In this document: positions 15,170 through 22,836 of the stretch, one piece after another | Layout of the letters: each line of letters opens with the position of its first letter | Numbering within the stretch: position 1 is the stretch's first letter | Assembly: GCA_910585375.1 (NCBI GenBank) | Contig: CAJUCZ010000018.1 | Coordinates: 1 to 35,380, forward strand | Source of the DNA: an uncultured Alphaproteobacteria bacterium | Lineage (GTDB): Bacteria; Pseudomonadota; Alphaproteobacteria; RF32; CAG-239 | Reading direction: 5' to 3' | DNA length: 35,380 bases | The notes under the pieces: model-generated | Databases searched by the model: none | The model's input: only the letters and a program-made list of their open reading frames with translations | Told to the model about the DNA's origin: nothing | Made by a program: the position numbers and the translations under genes

Positions 15170-16599
15170 CCAGAAAAATATCTACATTTATCTTTATCGG
15201 TCTGATTTTTACCGTCATCGTCTGGATGTTGGACAAGGCCAGTGTGGTAACTGTCGACTGGCGCAGTTATCATGAGATTTTATCAGTGCCGGAGCTCATG
15301 CTTCTGGTGTTGATGTTTGTGTTGGTTATCGACATATGCAACCGTATTTGCCGCAAGATATTCAATTTGCAGGTCAGAGAGGCTTATAAGGCTTCTTATC
15401 TGGAAAACGAGATTAAGGAAAATGCCGCAATTGATGTTTTGGCCGGAAAAATCAGCGAAAAAATCGTGATTGACCGCAAAGATTTTGACAAATCGCTGCT
15501 TCTGGTGTTAAGAGCCATGACGGCAATTACGGCCGGTGATATGAACGAAGCCCGTTTCCATATTAAAAATCTGAAAAAAGTAATCGGAAATGATCCGATT
15601 ATTGACGTTTTGAAGATGAAAATTTATAAAGGCGAGAAAAATTATGACAAGATGGAAGAGCTGTCTGCCAGAATTATGAAGAACAGTGATATTCAGATTG
15701 TCGGTATGAAGGCCGCAGTTGAGGCCCAAATGGAGAAAAAAGAATTTAAAGAAGCTTTGGCGACGGCAAACCGTGCGTTTGAGCTGCGACAGGATTTGTA
15801 TTGGATTATCGAGAGCGCGTTTGAGCTGCGCGCAAAAGCGCAAGATTGGGAAGGCGCTTTGCAGGTGCTTGATGCCGGTCGCAAGAAGAAAATTATTCCG
15901 GCCGATAAGTATAAACGTTTGAAGGCCATTATTCTGTTTGAGCGGGCCAAGGAATTTCAGAAGGCCGGCGATGAAGTTAATTTCTTCAAGTTCTGTTCAC
16001 AGGCGGTTGAAGCTGACGATACGCTGGTTCCGGCAGCCGTGGCTTTGGCGGAGTATTATAAAAATACCGATAATCAGGTGCGCAAGGCGGCTGATATTTT
16101 GCTTCGGGTTTGGAAAAAGAATCCGACGGATGAAGTGGCTTATGCCTATTTGGATTTGTATCATCATAATGATGTTAATGCCAAAATTCAAAATATGGAA
16201 AGTCTGGCCATGTCAAATTCTCTCCGCCCGTCTTTGAACAACAGAATTTTGGCGGAATTGTGCGCCGAAGCAGGTAAATGGAAAAAGGCCAAAGGCGAGT
16301 TGGAAATCTTTTTGATTAACAATCCCTGTACAAAAAGAGTTTGCTCTTTGATTGCGGAGTATGAAGAAGTCTTTAACAAAAACAAAAAAGAAGCAAAATC
16401 CTGGAAAGACAAATATAATAACTGTGCAGAAGATTCCGGCTGGGTTTGTGAAGAATGCGGCGAAAAAACCGCGGAATGGCATTCCGTTTGTCCGAAGTGT
16501 AAAGCATTTGGCGCCGAAAAGTGGCACTTGTATGTGGAACAGGACAAACAGGAAGCCGATATGTCCAATGACGGTTATGAAGATGAAGACGAGGAGTAG
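15166..16599 (+). CDS. HemY-like TPR membrane protein
   Basis: 477 residues. Two N-terminal transmembrane helices (about 6-24 and 41-58) match the HemY N-terminal domain. A TPR-like helical array follows (about 100-400). The alphaproteobacterial C-terminal zinc ribbon has C428, C431, C442 and C445. The name is historical (it lies in hem operons) and its biochemical role is unclear. hemC and hemD, usual neighbours, are absent here. The gene is coupled to mic60 by a 4-base overlap and followed 6 bases later by the ADP-kinase gene, so all three are probably cotranscribed. Confidence 0.87.
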   Translation: MTRKISTFIFIGLIFTVIVWMLDKASVVTVDWRSYHEILSVPELMLLVLMFVLVIDICNRICRKIFNLQVREAYKASYLENEIKENAAIDVLAGKISEKIVIDRKDFDKSLLLVLRAMTAITAGDMNEARFHIKNLKKVIGNDPIIDVLKMKIYKGEKNYDKMEELSARIMKNSDIQIVGMKAAVEAQMEKKEFKEALATANRAFELRQDLYWIIESAFELRAKAQDWEGALQVLDAGRKKKIIPADKYKRLKAIILFERAKEFQKAGDEVNFFKFCSQAVEADDTLVPAAVALAEYYKNTDNQVRKAADILLRVWKKNPTDEVAYAYLDLYHHNDVNAKIQNMESLAMSNSLRPSLNNRILAELCAEAGKWKKAKGELEIFLINNPCTKRVCSLIAEYEEVFNKNKKEAKSWKDKYNNCAEDSGWVCEECGEKTAEWHSVCPKCKAFGAEKWHLYVEQDKQEADMSNDGYEDEDEE

Positions 16600-16605
16600 C
16601 TGCTG

Positions 16606-18009
16606 ATGAATAATTCCGAGCTCAGAAATATCTGGGCAGCAAAATATGTCAATGTTGACCGAACTCTGGCCCGGATGAAAGAAGTCAAGGCAGCTGCGAC
16701 GGCTTTTAATACCAATGTTGATGCAGTTCTTAAAATCAGCGGAAAAAAATTGCAGGGTCTGATTGAAAAATTCGGGCTGGACTGGAACAGCTTGAATAAT
16801 ATTGAAGAATTGAAGCTTTTGCAGGCTACGGACGTGATTAAGGGCGTGTTCAAGTGTTTTTCACGCGGGATTGCCGAAGAATGGCTGACAGAAGACAAGG
16901 CAGTTTTTGACTGGATGGTTGAAAATATCGGTTATGAGCGGTTACAAATGGGCGGTCAGGGCGGTATTGTGGCTAATGCGCTGGCGGCGGCAGGCGTTTC
17001 CAAGGTTTATGCCCATACCAATTCTTTACCTAAATTGCAGGCCGAACAGTTTCTTAAGCTGGACAATTTGGTTTCTTTTGATGAGAACGGTATCGAAAAA
17101 CCGGCTTGTCAAATTGATCGCGGGCAGGATATTCCGCTTATTCACTGGATTTTGGAATTTGACAAAGGCGATGAGCTGACGGTTGAGGGGCATAAGGTTG
17201 TTTGTCCGAAGTCAAACCGTTTTATTGCAACCTATGATCCGTTGAATCTTAATCTGGTGAAAGATGACGCTTTTGTACGGTTTTCGGAATCTCATCCGAT
17301 AGATTTTATTGTTTTGTCGGGGTTTCATGCCCTGACAGCCAATAAGGGCGGCTGTGCGCTGATTGAGGATGTTTTGCCGCTGATAAAAAGCTGGAAAAAG
17401 ATCAATCCGCGGGGAGTCGTTCATTTGGAAGTGGCTTCAACGCAGGATATTGCGGTCAGGAAAGCGATTGTCGACAAAGTTGCACCTCTGGTTGATTCAA
17501 TCGGGTTGAATGAACGTGAGACGATAGACGTTCTGCAGGTTATCGGCGAAGAAAAGTTTGCTGCCGAATGTGAGGAGAATACCGACAGCGCCCATATGCT
17601 GGAAGCTGTTTTCCGGATTAAGGAAAAAGTCGGTTGTCCCCGGGTACAGTTGCATATGTTCGGATTGTATATGACTTTGCAGGACAAAGGTTTTAGGATT
17701 AAACCGCAGGAGAATCTGCGAGGAATGTGTCTGGCAGCTGTGGCGGCAGCCGGAAAAGCCAGTCTGGGCAAGGTTGAAAAACCGGAGGATTTTGTGGTTC
17801 GCAAGGATACGCCGGTGAATGACGAGGCATTGAATGTTTTGAAAAAAGCGGCGGCATATGCCGGAAATGAAAAACTGGAAGAAGACGGTATTGCCGATTT
17901 CAGAGGATATGATCTGATTGCGGTACCGACGATTTTGGTTCCGAAGCCGGTGACTTTGGTCGGAATGGGAGATACTATATCTTCTATCTCTCTCGTTGCT
18001 TCCCGATAA
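16606..18009 (+). CDS. ADP-dependent sugar kinase (phosphofructokinase/glucokinase family)
   Basis: 467 residues of the ADP-specific glucokinase/phosphofructokinase family (ribokinase fold), known mainly from archaea and animals and only patchily in bacteria. Seen: the N-terminal sugar-site segment TAFNTNVDAVL, GGQGGIVANALAAAGV, HLEVAS, and the C-terminal LVGMGDTISSIS with catalytic base candidate D456. This GxGD motif and the overall length match the family. Whether glucose, fructose-6-phosphate or another sugar is used cannot be decided. ADP rather than ATP as donor would be expected from the family, a feature linked to energy-limited or anaerobic metabolism. It lies behind hemY in an apparently single transcript and is followed by a palindromic repeat. 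Confidence 0.87.
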   Translation: MNNSELRNIWAAKYVNVDRTLARMKEVKAAATAFNTNVDAVLKISGKKLQGLIEKFGLDWNSLNNIEELKLLQATDVIKGVFKCFSRGIAEEWLTEDKAVFDWMVENIGYERLQMGGQGGIVANALAAAGVSKVYAHTNSLPKLQAEQFLKLDNLVSFDENGIEKPACQIDRGQDIPLIHWILEFDKGDELTVEGHKVVCPKSNRFIATYDPLNLNLVKDDAFVRFSESHPIDFIVLSGFHALTANKGGCALIEDVLPLIKSWKKINPRGVVHLEVASTQDIAVRKAIVDKVAPLVDSIGLNERETIDVLQVIGEEKFAAECEENTDSAHMLEAVFRIKEKVGCPRVQLHMFGLYMTLQDKGFRIKPQENLRGMCLAAVAAAGKASLGKVEKPEDFVVRKDTPVNDEALNVLKKAAAYAGNEKLEEDGIADFRGYDLIAVPTILVPKPVTLVGMGDTISSISLVASR

Positions 18010-18112
18010 AAGTTTGCAAAGAGCTTGTCATACTTGTTCTTTTTCTTCTCGTGTAGCTAGTTGTACACGTCGTCGAAAAAGAATGGCGTAGCACAAGTCC
18101 TTATCAAACTTT
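18010..18112 (+). repeat. Palindromic dispersed repeat, copy A
   Basis: About 100 bases that can fold into one long imperfect hairpin. Arms: AGTTTG/CAAACT (18011-18016 with 18105-18110), CTTGT/ACAAG (18024-18028 with 18093-18097), TTCTTTTTC/GAAAAAGAA and CGTGTA/TACACG. It is clearly related to the element behind pnp at 24961-25053; both share the 20-base segment at 18061-18080 = 25012-25031 and similar flanks. The stop of the ADP-kinase gene touches it. A T-run follows, so it may also help transcription end. Confidence 0.75.
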
Positions 18113-18119
18113 TTAATAG

Positions 18120-18239
18120 AAACGCGTATAAAGGCCGACTAATACAGAAAAAAGAAAATCCGGCTAAGTTACGTACGTTTATGTACGCGCCTGTCGCCGG
18201 ATTTTCTTTTTCTTATTATCCGTCGTGTCTATCGCGTTT
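18120..18239 (+). repeat. Nested palindrome with GTAC core
   Basis: The inner 16-bp arms 18149-18164 / 18196-18211 enclose a core CGTAC (18172-18176) / GTACG (18183-18187). Outer arms AAACGCG (18120-18126) / CGCGTTT (18233-18239) enclose the whole. The core resembles the centre of the element inserted in hemW (CGTAC...GTACGC). The short open frame across it is not a gene. Confidence 0.65.
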
Positions 18240-18269
18240 TTTACAGCGGCTTGAAAAAGTATGTTTGTT

Positions 18270-18788
18270 TCATTTTTCCAGGGTTATGTATTCCGGCGGG
18301 ATAAATCCCTTACTCAGAATCAGAATATAATGGCGGAGTATATTATAGGGCGATCCGTAGGCTTCGCTGCACTGGTGCCAATTCAATGGTGAGGTGTCAA
18401 TTTCAGCCGGATTTTTTATCTTATAAACGTTTTCAAAATCAATATCGGTTTTGGCTGTTTCTGAATTGTCTTTGCAGTAAATCATCTCTACCAGCCTGTC
18501 TTTCATGAGATCATCAAGTTCAAACGAAATCACTGTGGCATTGTGTACCAGATAATCCAGATATGGGTGTTCATAGTCCTCAATCGGTGCTTTCTCGGTT
18601 AGGCAACTGATTGACCTTGTCCGTCCCGGCAAAGTCTTTTCCAGATATTTTTTGATGTCTTCGAAATCTGTAGAACCGGCTTTGCGGGCATACATTTCAA
18701 GTTGTTTCGGATTTGGATTTGCCGCTACCGACAAATACCCCTCTTGCAGAATTTTATCGGCATGGTAAGTGTAGCAGTACAATTTCAT
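18270..18788 (-). CDS. Unknown protein, tandem paralogue 1
   Basis: 172 residues. It is paralogous to the next gene: both start MKLY-Y, share an LxEGxLSxAxNP segment, GRxRxI, NAxxxSxxL followed by DxLVE/IE, DIDTSPxxW-xC, and end IPPEYITLEK. The opening (MKLY.Y followed by a tail-in L.EG.L) recalls the start of some ADP-ribosyltransferase-like proteins (LYHYT..., ...G.L), but no catalytic triad could be assigned, so the function is unknown. Good Shine-Dalgarno AGAGGA. Probably expressed with its paralogue. Confidence 0.8.
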   Translation of the reverse strand: MKLYCYTYHADKILQEGYLSVAANPNPKQLEMYARKAGSTDFEDIKKYLEKTLPGRTRSISCLTEKAPIEDYEHPYLDYLVHNATVISFELDDLMKDRLVEMIYCKDNSETAKTDIDFENVYKIKNPAEIDTSPLNWHQCSEAYGSPYNILRHYILILSKGFIPPEYITLEK

Positions 18789-18815
18789 TGCTTTTTCCTC
18801 TTTAGGTAAGTTTTT

Positions 18816-19346
18816 TTATTTCTCCAGTGTTATGTATTCCGGCGGGATAATTCCGTCTTTGATGATAATCAGATAATAAGGAACAACGGAAAACCGTAAG
18901 CCCAGCTTCTCATCACAAACCGACCAATCCACCGGAGAGGTATCAATATCGTTGATTGAGGCCAATTTTATCAGACGTTCATCAATATCTTGCGGCAAGT
19001 CTTTATCTAAATCCGGCCGGATTGCCGGACTGACATAAACGGCTTCAATCAGTCCGTCTTTTTGTAAAGCCCCTAAATCTATGGAAAACAAATCGGCATT
19101 TTCAATAAAAGGTTTGAACATATTTATGCTTTTTTCCGTCCATTGTATCGGTTCTGAAAAACCGCGGATGGCACGGCTGCGGCCGCTAAAACAACTCTCC
19201 ATCCATTGGACAATTGCGGCATGGGTTGTTTTGCCGCCGGTGCGTCTGTAGTAGTAGCTTAAATCGGCATCAGGATTCATGGCAAAGGATAAGATTCCTT
19301 CTGTAAGTGCCAAATTTCCTTTGGTAATGTAATGATAAAGCTTCAT
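18816..19346 (-). CDS. Unknown protein, tandem paralogue 2
   Basis: 176 residues, first gene of the pair. The same landmarks as its paralogue are present (LTEGILSFAMNP, YYRRTGG, GRSRAI, DIDTSPVDWSVC, IPPEYITLEK). The middle parts diverge strongly, which points to an old duplication. Its Shine-Dalgarno is weak, but a good promoter lies 33 bases upstream. No signal peptide or membrane helix. Confidence 0.8.
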   Translation of the reverse strand: MKLYHYITKGNLALTEGILSFAMNPDADLSYYYRRTGGKTTHAAIVQWMESCFSGRSRAIRGFSEPIQWTEKSINMFKPFIENADLFSIDLGALQKDGLIEAVYVSPAIRPDLDKDLPQDIDERLIKLASINDIDTSPVDWSVCDEKLGLRFSVVPYYLIIIKDGIIPPEYITLEK

Positions 19347-19378
19347 AGTTACAACTTGATTTGTTATTCAATTTTTTT

Positions 19379-19407
19379 ATTTTATTACCTTTTTGTATTT
19401 GAGGCAA
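19379..19407 (-). promoter_or_regulatory. Promoter of the tandem paralogues
   Basis: Minus strand TTGCCT (19402-19407), 17 bases, TAAAAT (19379-19384). Confidence 0.5.
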
Positions 19408-19521
19408 TGGCTATGTTTTGCGGTCGGGGCGGCCGGCGGAGATTAAAGAATATGTTAGGATAAAACAGAGGGATCGGTTTTTATTAAAACAAGTCTGGTT
19501 TTGTTTGTCTTGCGATTTTAC

Positions 19522-19549
19522 TTGCAATTCGGCAGATTGAATGTATATA
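19522..19549 (+). promoter_or_regulatory. Possible rbfA promoter
   Basis: TTGCAA (19522-19527), 16 bases, TATATA (19544-19549), about 32 bases before rbfA. Confidence 0.4.
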
Positions 19550-19581
19550 TAATTCTAATTGATTGACACAGGAGAAAGAAA

Positions 19582-19962
19582 ATGGCAGAGAAAGAACCCT
19601 CGCAACGGCAGCTCAGGGTCGGGCAGGAGATTAAGAAGATTTTGGCCGGTTTTATTGACCATGGCGAAATCAGAAATCTGGAAGGGATTCATACCATGGT
19701 TACAATTACCGAGGTGCGGGTTTCTCCGGATTTGAAATATGCCTCGGTTTATCTGATGACGACGAACGGCGAACATCTTAAAGAGGTTTTGGGCGGTTTG
19801 CAGCTGGCAGCCAATTATCTGCGCAAACAGGTCGCCGGAAAGCTTCAGTTGCGTTATGCACCTGAACTTGTTTTTAAGGTTGATGATACGTTTGAACAGG
19901 TTGACAAGATTGAGCGGCTGCTCAGAGATCCCAAGGTTCTGGAAGATTTGAACAAGGAATAA
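19582..19962 (+). CDS. rbfA: Ribosome-binding factor A
   Basis: Late 30S assembly factor. 126 residues with the KH-like fold: QLRVGQEIKKILAGFI at the N-terminus, VTITEVRVSPDLKYASVYL in the middle, and LRKQVAGKLQLRYAPELVFKVDDTFE near the C-terminus, all family landmarks. AGGAG lies upstream of the ATG. In most alphaproteobacteria it follows infB and precedes truB in one operon; here it has its own promoter and terminator and is cut off from truB by two ORFan genes. Confidence 0.96.
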   Translation: MAEKEPSQRQLRVGQEIKKILAGFIDHGEIRNLEGIHTMVTITEVRVSPDLKYASVYLMTTNGEHLKEVLGGLQLAANYLRKQVAGKLQLRYAPELVFKVDDTFEQVDKIERLLRDPKVLEDLNKE

Positions 19963-19970
19963 AAAACATT

Positions 19971-19996
19971 AAAGCACTTTTCGGAGTGCTTTTTTT
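19971..19996 (+). terminator. Terminator of rbfA
   Basis: AAAGCACT (19971-19978) / AGTGCTTT (19985-19992), 6-base loop, T-tract, followed by GTTGCC. Confidence 0.85.
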
Positions 19997-19997
19997 G

Positions 19998-20049
19998 TTG
20001 CCGGAATAAAAATATTGGGTTATGCAGGATATCTGAAATTAATTATTAA
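19998..20049 (+). promoter_or_regulatory. Composite ORFan promoter with ATTATTAA (unit 1)
   Basis: TTGCCG (19998-20003), 17 bases, TATGCA (20021-20026), 15 bases, ATTATTAA (20042-20049), then 13 bases to the ATG at 20063. Same architecture as four other ORFan promoters in the window. Confidence 0.5.
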
Positions 20050-20062
20050 AATTTATTATAAA

Positions 20063-20713
20063 ATGAAATACAAATTATTGGAGAAAGTTCCCAGGAAGTG
20101 TTTTGCCGATCATTGCGAGATTGTTGAACAGGGGGACAAAAAATATCTTAAAATTTCGGTTTCCGGAGGCAGAGGGTTGCATAACAGGATTTTTGCCGAG
20201 GGAAAAGATATTTTATGCAAAGAAAACATTTATTGCTGTTTTCAAAACAACGGCATTTGTACCCTTTGTTATTATGATGCCGAAAAAAGGCAAATCATGA
20301 TTGTGTGTAAACAGTGCTTTACTTATTTTTTTAAAAATACATCTTTGTTTTTTAAGAAAAAAAGTATTTGGTATTGTTTTGATTTGCAACTTCAAAAATA
20401 TCTGCGGCTCGGCGTTTTGCGGGAAGAAGGTTTTTGGATGCCGCCTCGTGACAGACTGAAAGGGTGTTGCAGTTCCGTTCATGTTTATTTCTTTTATAAC
20501 GGTGAGTTTGTTAAAAAACATTGTGAACGGGTTGTAAAGGCCTTAGGCAACAGTCTGTATTTTATGAAAATCGGAAAAACGGTTTCCGTCTTGACAGATT
20601 TTTGCATGAACGGGCAGGTTCCTACGGTCGGGAAGTATATTTCCGATATTCCCGTTGAAAAGGTCGGTTTGTTTTTTTCGACCAAAGGAATTTATAAAAA
20701 ACTGTTTTATTAA
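20063..20713 (+). CDS. Cys- and aromatic-rich ORFan protein
   Basis: 216 residues from ATG 20063; a TTG at 20015 lies upstream of the probable -10 and is rejected. No known family. It has many cysteines (for example CCFQNNGICTLCYY and KGCCSSVH), aromatic residues and lysines, and no membrane helix or signal peptide. The C-terminal half (VYFFYNGEF ... GKYISDIPVEKVGLFF) aligns by eye with the next gene (YYYFLDDGDF ... GNLFCHIPERDFWLFL), so the two are probably diverged paralogues. No Shine-Dalgarno. More AT-rich than the housekeeping genes around it, which suggests late insertion between rbfA and truB. Confidence 0.65.
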   Translation: MKYKLLEKVPRKCFADHCEIVEQGDKKYLKISVSGGRGLHNRIFAEGKDILCKENIYCCFQNNGICTLCYYDAEKRQIMIVCKQCFTYFFKNTSLFFKKKSIWYCFDLQLQKYLRLGVLREEGFWMPPRDRLKGCCSSVHVYFFYNGEFVKKHCERVVKALGNSLYFMKIGKTVSVLTDFCMNGQVPTVGKYISDIPVEKVGLFFSTKGIYKKLFY

Positions 20714-20717
20714 GAGA

Positions 20718-20747
20718 AAGGCGTGTTCTGCGGAATACGTCTTTTTT
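20718..20747 (+). terminator. Terminator of the 20063 gene
   Basis: 11-bp stem with two G-T pairs (20718-20728 / 20733-20743), loop TGCG, T-tract, again followed by GTTGCC. Confidence 0.75.
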
Positions 20748-20763
20748 GTTGCCTTTCGGCTTT

Positions 20764-20814
20764 TTGTGTGGTAGCTCTGACTCTTAATATGAGATTATTT
20801 TGGATAATTATTAA
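20764..20814 (+). promoter_or_regulatory. Composite ORFan promoter with ATTATTAA (unit 2)
   Basis: TAATAT (20785-20790), 16 bases, ATTATTAA (20807-20814), 11 bases to ATG 20826. The -35 is weak (TTGTGT, spacer 15). Confidence 0.4.
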
Positions 20815-20825
20815 AAGCATAATAT

Positions 20826-21332
20826 ATGGATTTGACTAAATTCGGTGTAAAAATTATTCCCAAAGATGGTAAATTCTTTTTGATCTTTCACAAGCGCGGA
20901 AGAGAAACAAGTTTGCTTTTGGGAGAACGTTACTGGTTTGACAAGAACAAGTGTCTTTGGTCGCAAAAAGGGCGGGAAACCCATGTTTTTTTGCTGAGAC
21001 AGGGAAGTGTGCCGCTTAAACGGCTGGCTAAAATGTCTTATTATTATTTTCTTGATGACGGGGATTTTATTTTCAGAATGGTTCATGAAGATGTCTGGAT
21101 GAAGTTTTCATATTCTGAAAAGAAAAATCTGTTGCTGGGAAATTTGTTTTGCCATATTCCGGAACGGGATTTTTGGCTTTTTCTGAAGCATGAAGGCGGA
21201 AAAAAGGTCAGATTTTTTTCTGTTCACGGGAGCCGACTTTCAAGCTTGGTGGCTTATGACTGGTTTTGGATTGACTGTGATATGCTAAATCTGGCGACCC
21301 AAAGCGGTAATATCAGACTGCGAATCCGATGA
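20826..21332 (+). CDS. ORFan protein, probable paralogue of the preceding gene
   Basis: 168 residues, rich in F, W, K and R, without signal peptide or membrane helices. Two early GRET repeats (KRGRETSLLLG and QKGRETHVFLL) suggest an internal duplication of a short strand-turn-strand unit. The C-terminal half matches the neighbouring ORFan in pattern. No Shine-Dalgarno; the ATG follows the ATTATTAA leader. Function unknown. Confidence 0.65.
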   Translation: MDLTKFGVKIIPKDGKFFLIFHKRGRETSLLLGERYWFDKNKCLWSQKGRETHVFLLRQGSVPLKRLAKMSYYYFLDDGDFIFRMVHEDVWMKFSYSEKKNLLLGNLFCHIPERDFWLFLKHEGGKKVRFFSVHGSRLSSLVAYDWFWIDCDMLNLATQSGNIRLRIR

Positions 21333-21340
21333 TTTTATTA

Positions 21341-21378
21341 AAAAACCGTAATGTCAGGCTTGGCAATACGGTTTTTTT
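21341..21378 (+). terminator. Terminator before truB
   Basis: AAAAACCGTA (21341-21350) / TACGGTTTTT (21367-21376) with a 16-base loop and a long T-tract. Confidence 0.75.
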
Positions 21379-21411
21379 ATGAAATGATGACGGAGAAGGA
21401 GAGTTTTTATA

Positions 21412-22323
21412 ATGGCAAGACATAAAAAAGGCGAAGACATAAACGGCTGGCTGATTGTGGACAAGCCCCGCGGCATAGGGTCTACCGATGTGGTCAATAT
21501 GACCCGCCGGATGTTTAAGGCCAAGAAAAACGGCCATGCCGGAACGCTTGATCCTTTTGCAACCGGCGTGCTGCCGGTGGCTTTCGGGGAGGCGACGAAA
21601 CTTTTGCCTTTGGTTACGGACGGACGGAAAGAATATGAGTTTGTGCTGCAGTGGGGGGCGGAAACAAATACCGGTGACAGTGAAGGAGAAATAGTTTCCC
21701 GTTGTGAAAAAGTTCCCTGCCGGAAAGATATTTTAGCCGTTTTGCCGCAGTTTATCGGTGAGATTACACAGGTTCCGCCCGCTTTTTCGGCCATAAAAAT
21801 CAACGGACAGCGTGCGTATGATCTGGCACGCAGGGGAGAGGACGTGGCTATTCCTGAAAGAAAAGTCGAGGTTTATTCTTTGGAACTTTTAGAAGAATTG
21901 CCTGACAGACAGGCAAAATTTCGGGTGATGTGCTCAAAAGGCACTTATGTGCGGGCGTTGGGACGTGATTTGGCCAGAAAACTCGGAACTTTGGGCTATT
22001 TGCAGGAGTTGAGAAGGACAAAATGCGGAAAATTTTCGCTTGAGGATACGATTTTACTGGAAAATTTAAAAAAAGTAGTGCATACTGACGCTCTGAAAGA
22101 ATTTCTGCTTCCGTTAATAACATCACTGCGCGACATCGCGGTTTTAGCTGTATCGGAAGCTGATGCTGCCAGGCTCCGGCTCGGGCAGGGGTTGTCTCCC
22201 AAAAATTATGATATTGATAATTTGACAGGCAAACAGGCTGTGGCCGTGTTTGAGGGCAGTCCGGCAGCGATCGTCCGAATCGATGAGAGAAAAATTTCGC
22301 CGGTTCGTGTGTTTAACTGTTAA
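21412..22323 (+). CDS. truB: tRNA pseudouridine(55) synthase TruB
   Basis: Makes pseudouridine 55 in the T-loop of tRNAs. GHAGTLDPFATGVLP contains the catalytic D47; the family segments PPAFSAIKINGQRAYDLAR and CSKGTYVRALGRDLA are present. 303 residues including a short C-terminal PUA-like part. AGGAGA upstream of the ATG. rpsO follows after 16 bases, the conserved truB-rpsO-pnp order. Confidence 0.97.
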   Translation: MARHKKGEDINGWLIVDKPRGIGSTDVVNMTRRMFKAKKNGHAGTLDPFATGVLPVAFGEATKLLPLVTDGRKEYEFVLQWGAETNTGDSEGEIVSRCEKVPCRKDILAVLPQFIGEITQVPPAFSAIKINGQRAYDLARRGEDVAIPERKVEVYSLELLEELPDRQAKFRVMCSKGTYVRALGRDLARKLGTLGYLQELRRTKCGKFSLEDTILLENLKKVVHTDALKEFLLPLITSLRDIAVLAVSEADAARLRLGQGLSPKNYDIDNLTGKQAVAVFEGSPAAIVRIDERKISPVRVFNC

Positions 22324-22339
22324 CATGAAGGAAAAATTG

Positions 22340-22609
22340 ATGTCGATTACTAATGAAAAAAAACAAGAAATTATCAAATCTTTTGGCTTGAAACAAGATG
22401 ATACAGGCTCTCCCGAAGTTCAGATCGCTATCTGGACTGCCAGAATCAACAGCCTGATTGAACATTTTAACGTTCATAAAAAAGATTTGCATTCCCGTCT
22501 GGGGTTGATGAAGATGGTCAGCCGTCGTCGTCACCTGCTTGATCACCTGAAGGCAACCAGCGAAAGCAGATATCAGGATTTGATTAAAAGATTGGATTTG
22601 CGTAAGTAA
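22340..22609 (+). CDS. rpsO: 30S ribosomal protein S15
   Basis: 89 residues from ATG 22340, the exact usual length; GAAGGA lies upstream. Landmarks: DDTGSPEVQIA, HFNVHKKDLHSRLGLMKMVSRRRHLLDHLK and the C-terminal LIKRLDLRK. A longer frame reaching back into truB is rejected. S15 binds 16S rRNA early in 30S assembly. Confidence 0.98.
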   Translation: MSITNEKKQEIIKSFGLKQDDTGSPEVQIAIWTARINSLIEHFNVHKKDLHSRLGLMKMVSRRRHLLDHLKATSESRYQDLIKRLDLRK

Positions 22610-22739
22610 TTTAAGAGTTAAGATTTTATGCTGTTCGGAAGTGTTTTGGTTTGTTCATTTCGGGGTCTTGGTTCTTTGGGGAATCAGGATGGTATGAGCG
22701 GCGGGAGCAGTTTTTCCGGTCAGCGGAAATTTTGATTTC

Positions 22740-22793
22740 GGAGTGCGGGGCAACGGGGCTCCGCATTCCTTTTAAATCCTGCCAGGGGGCAGG
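22740..22793 (+). promoter_or_regulatory. Two hairpins in the pnp leader
   Basis: Stem 1: GGAGTGCGG (22740-22748) / CCGCATTCC (22761-22769), followed by TTTT, terminator-like. Stem 2: CCTGCC (22778-22783) / GGCAGG (22788-22793). In E. coli a leader hairpin cut by RNase III lets PNPase repress itself; these stems could play that part here, or stem 1 may end the rpsO message. Confidence 0.45.
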
Positions 22794-22836
22794 TGAGGTT
22801 TGTAAGATAGATTATAGATAGAAAGGTAAAAGAAAT

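Noticed and set aside
18061..18330. 89-residue frame across the repeats
   Set aside because: Starts inside the palindromic repeat and overlaps a real minus-strand gene; no supporting signal.
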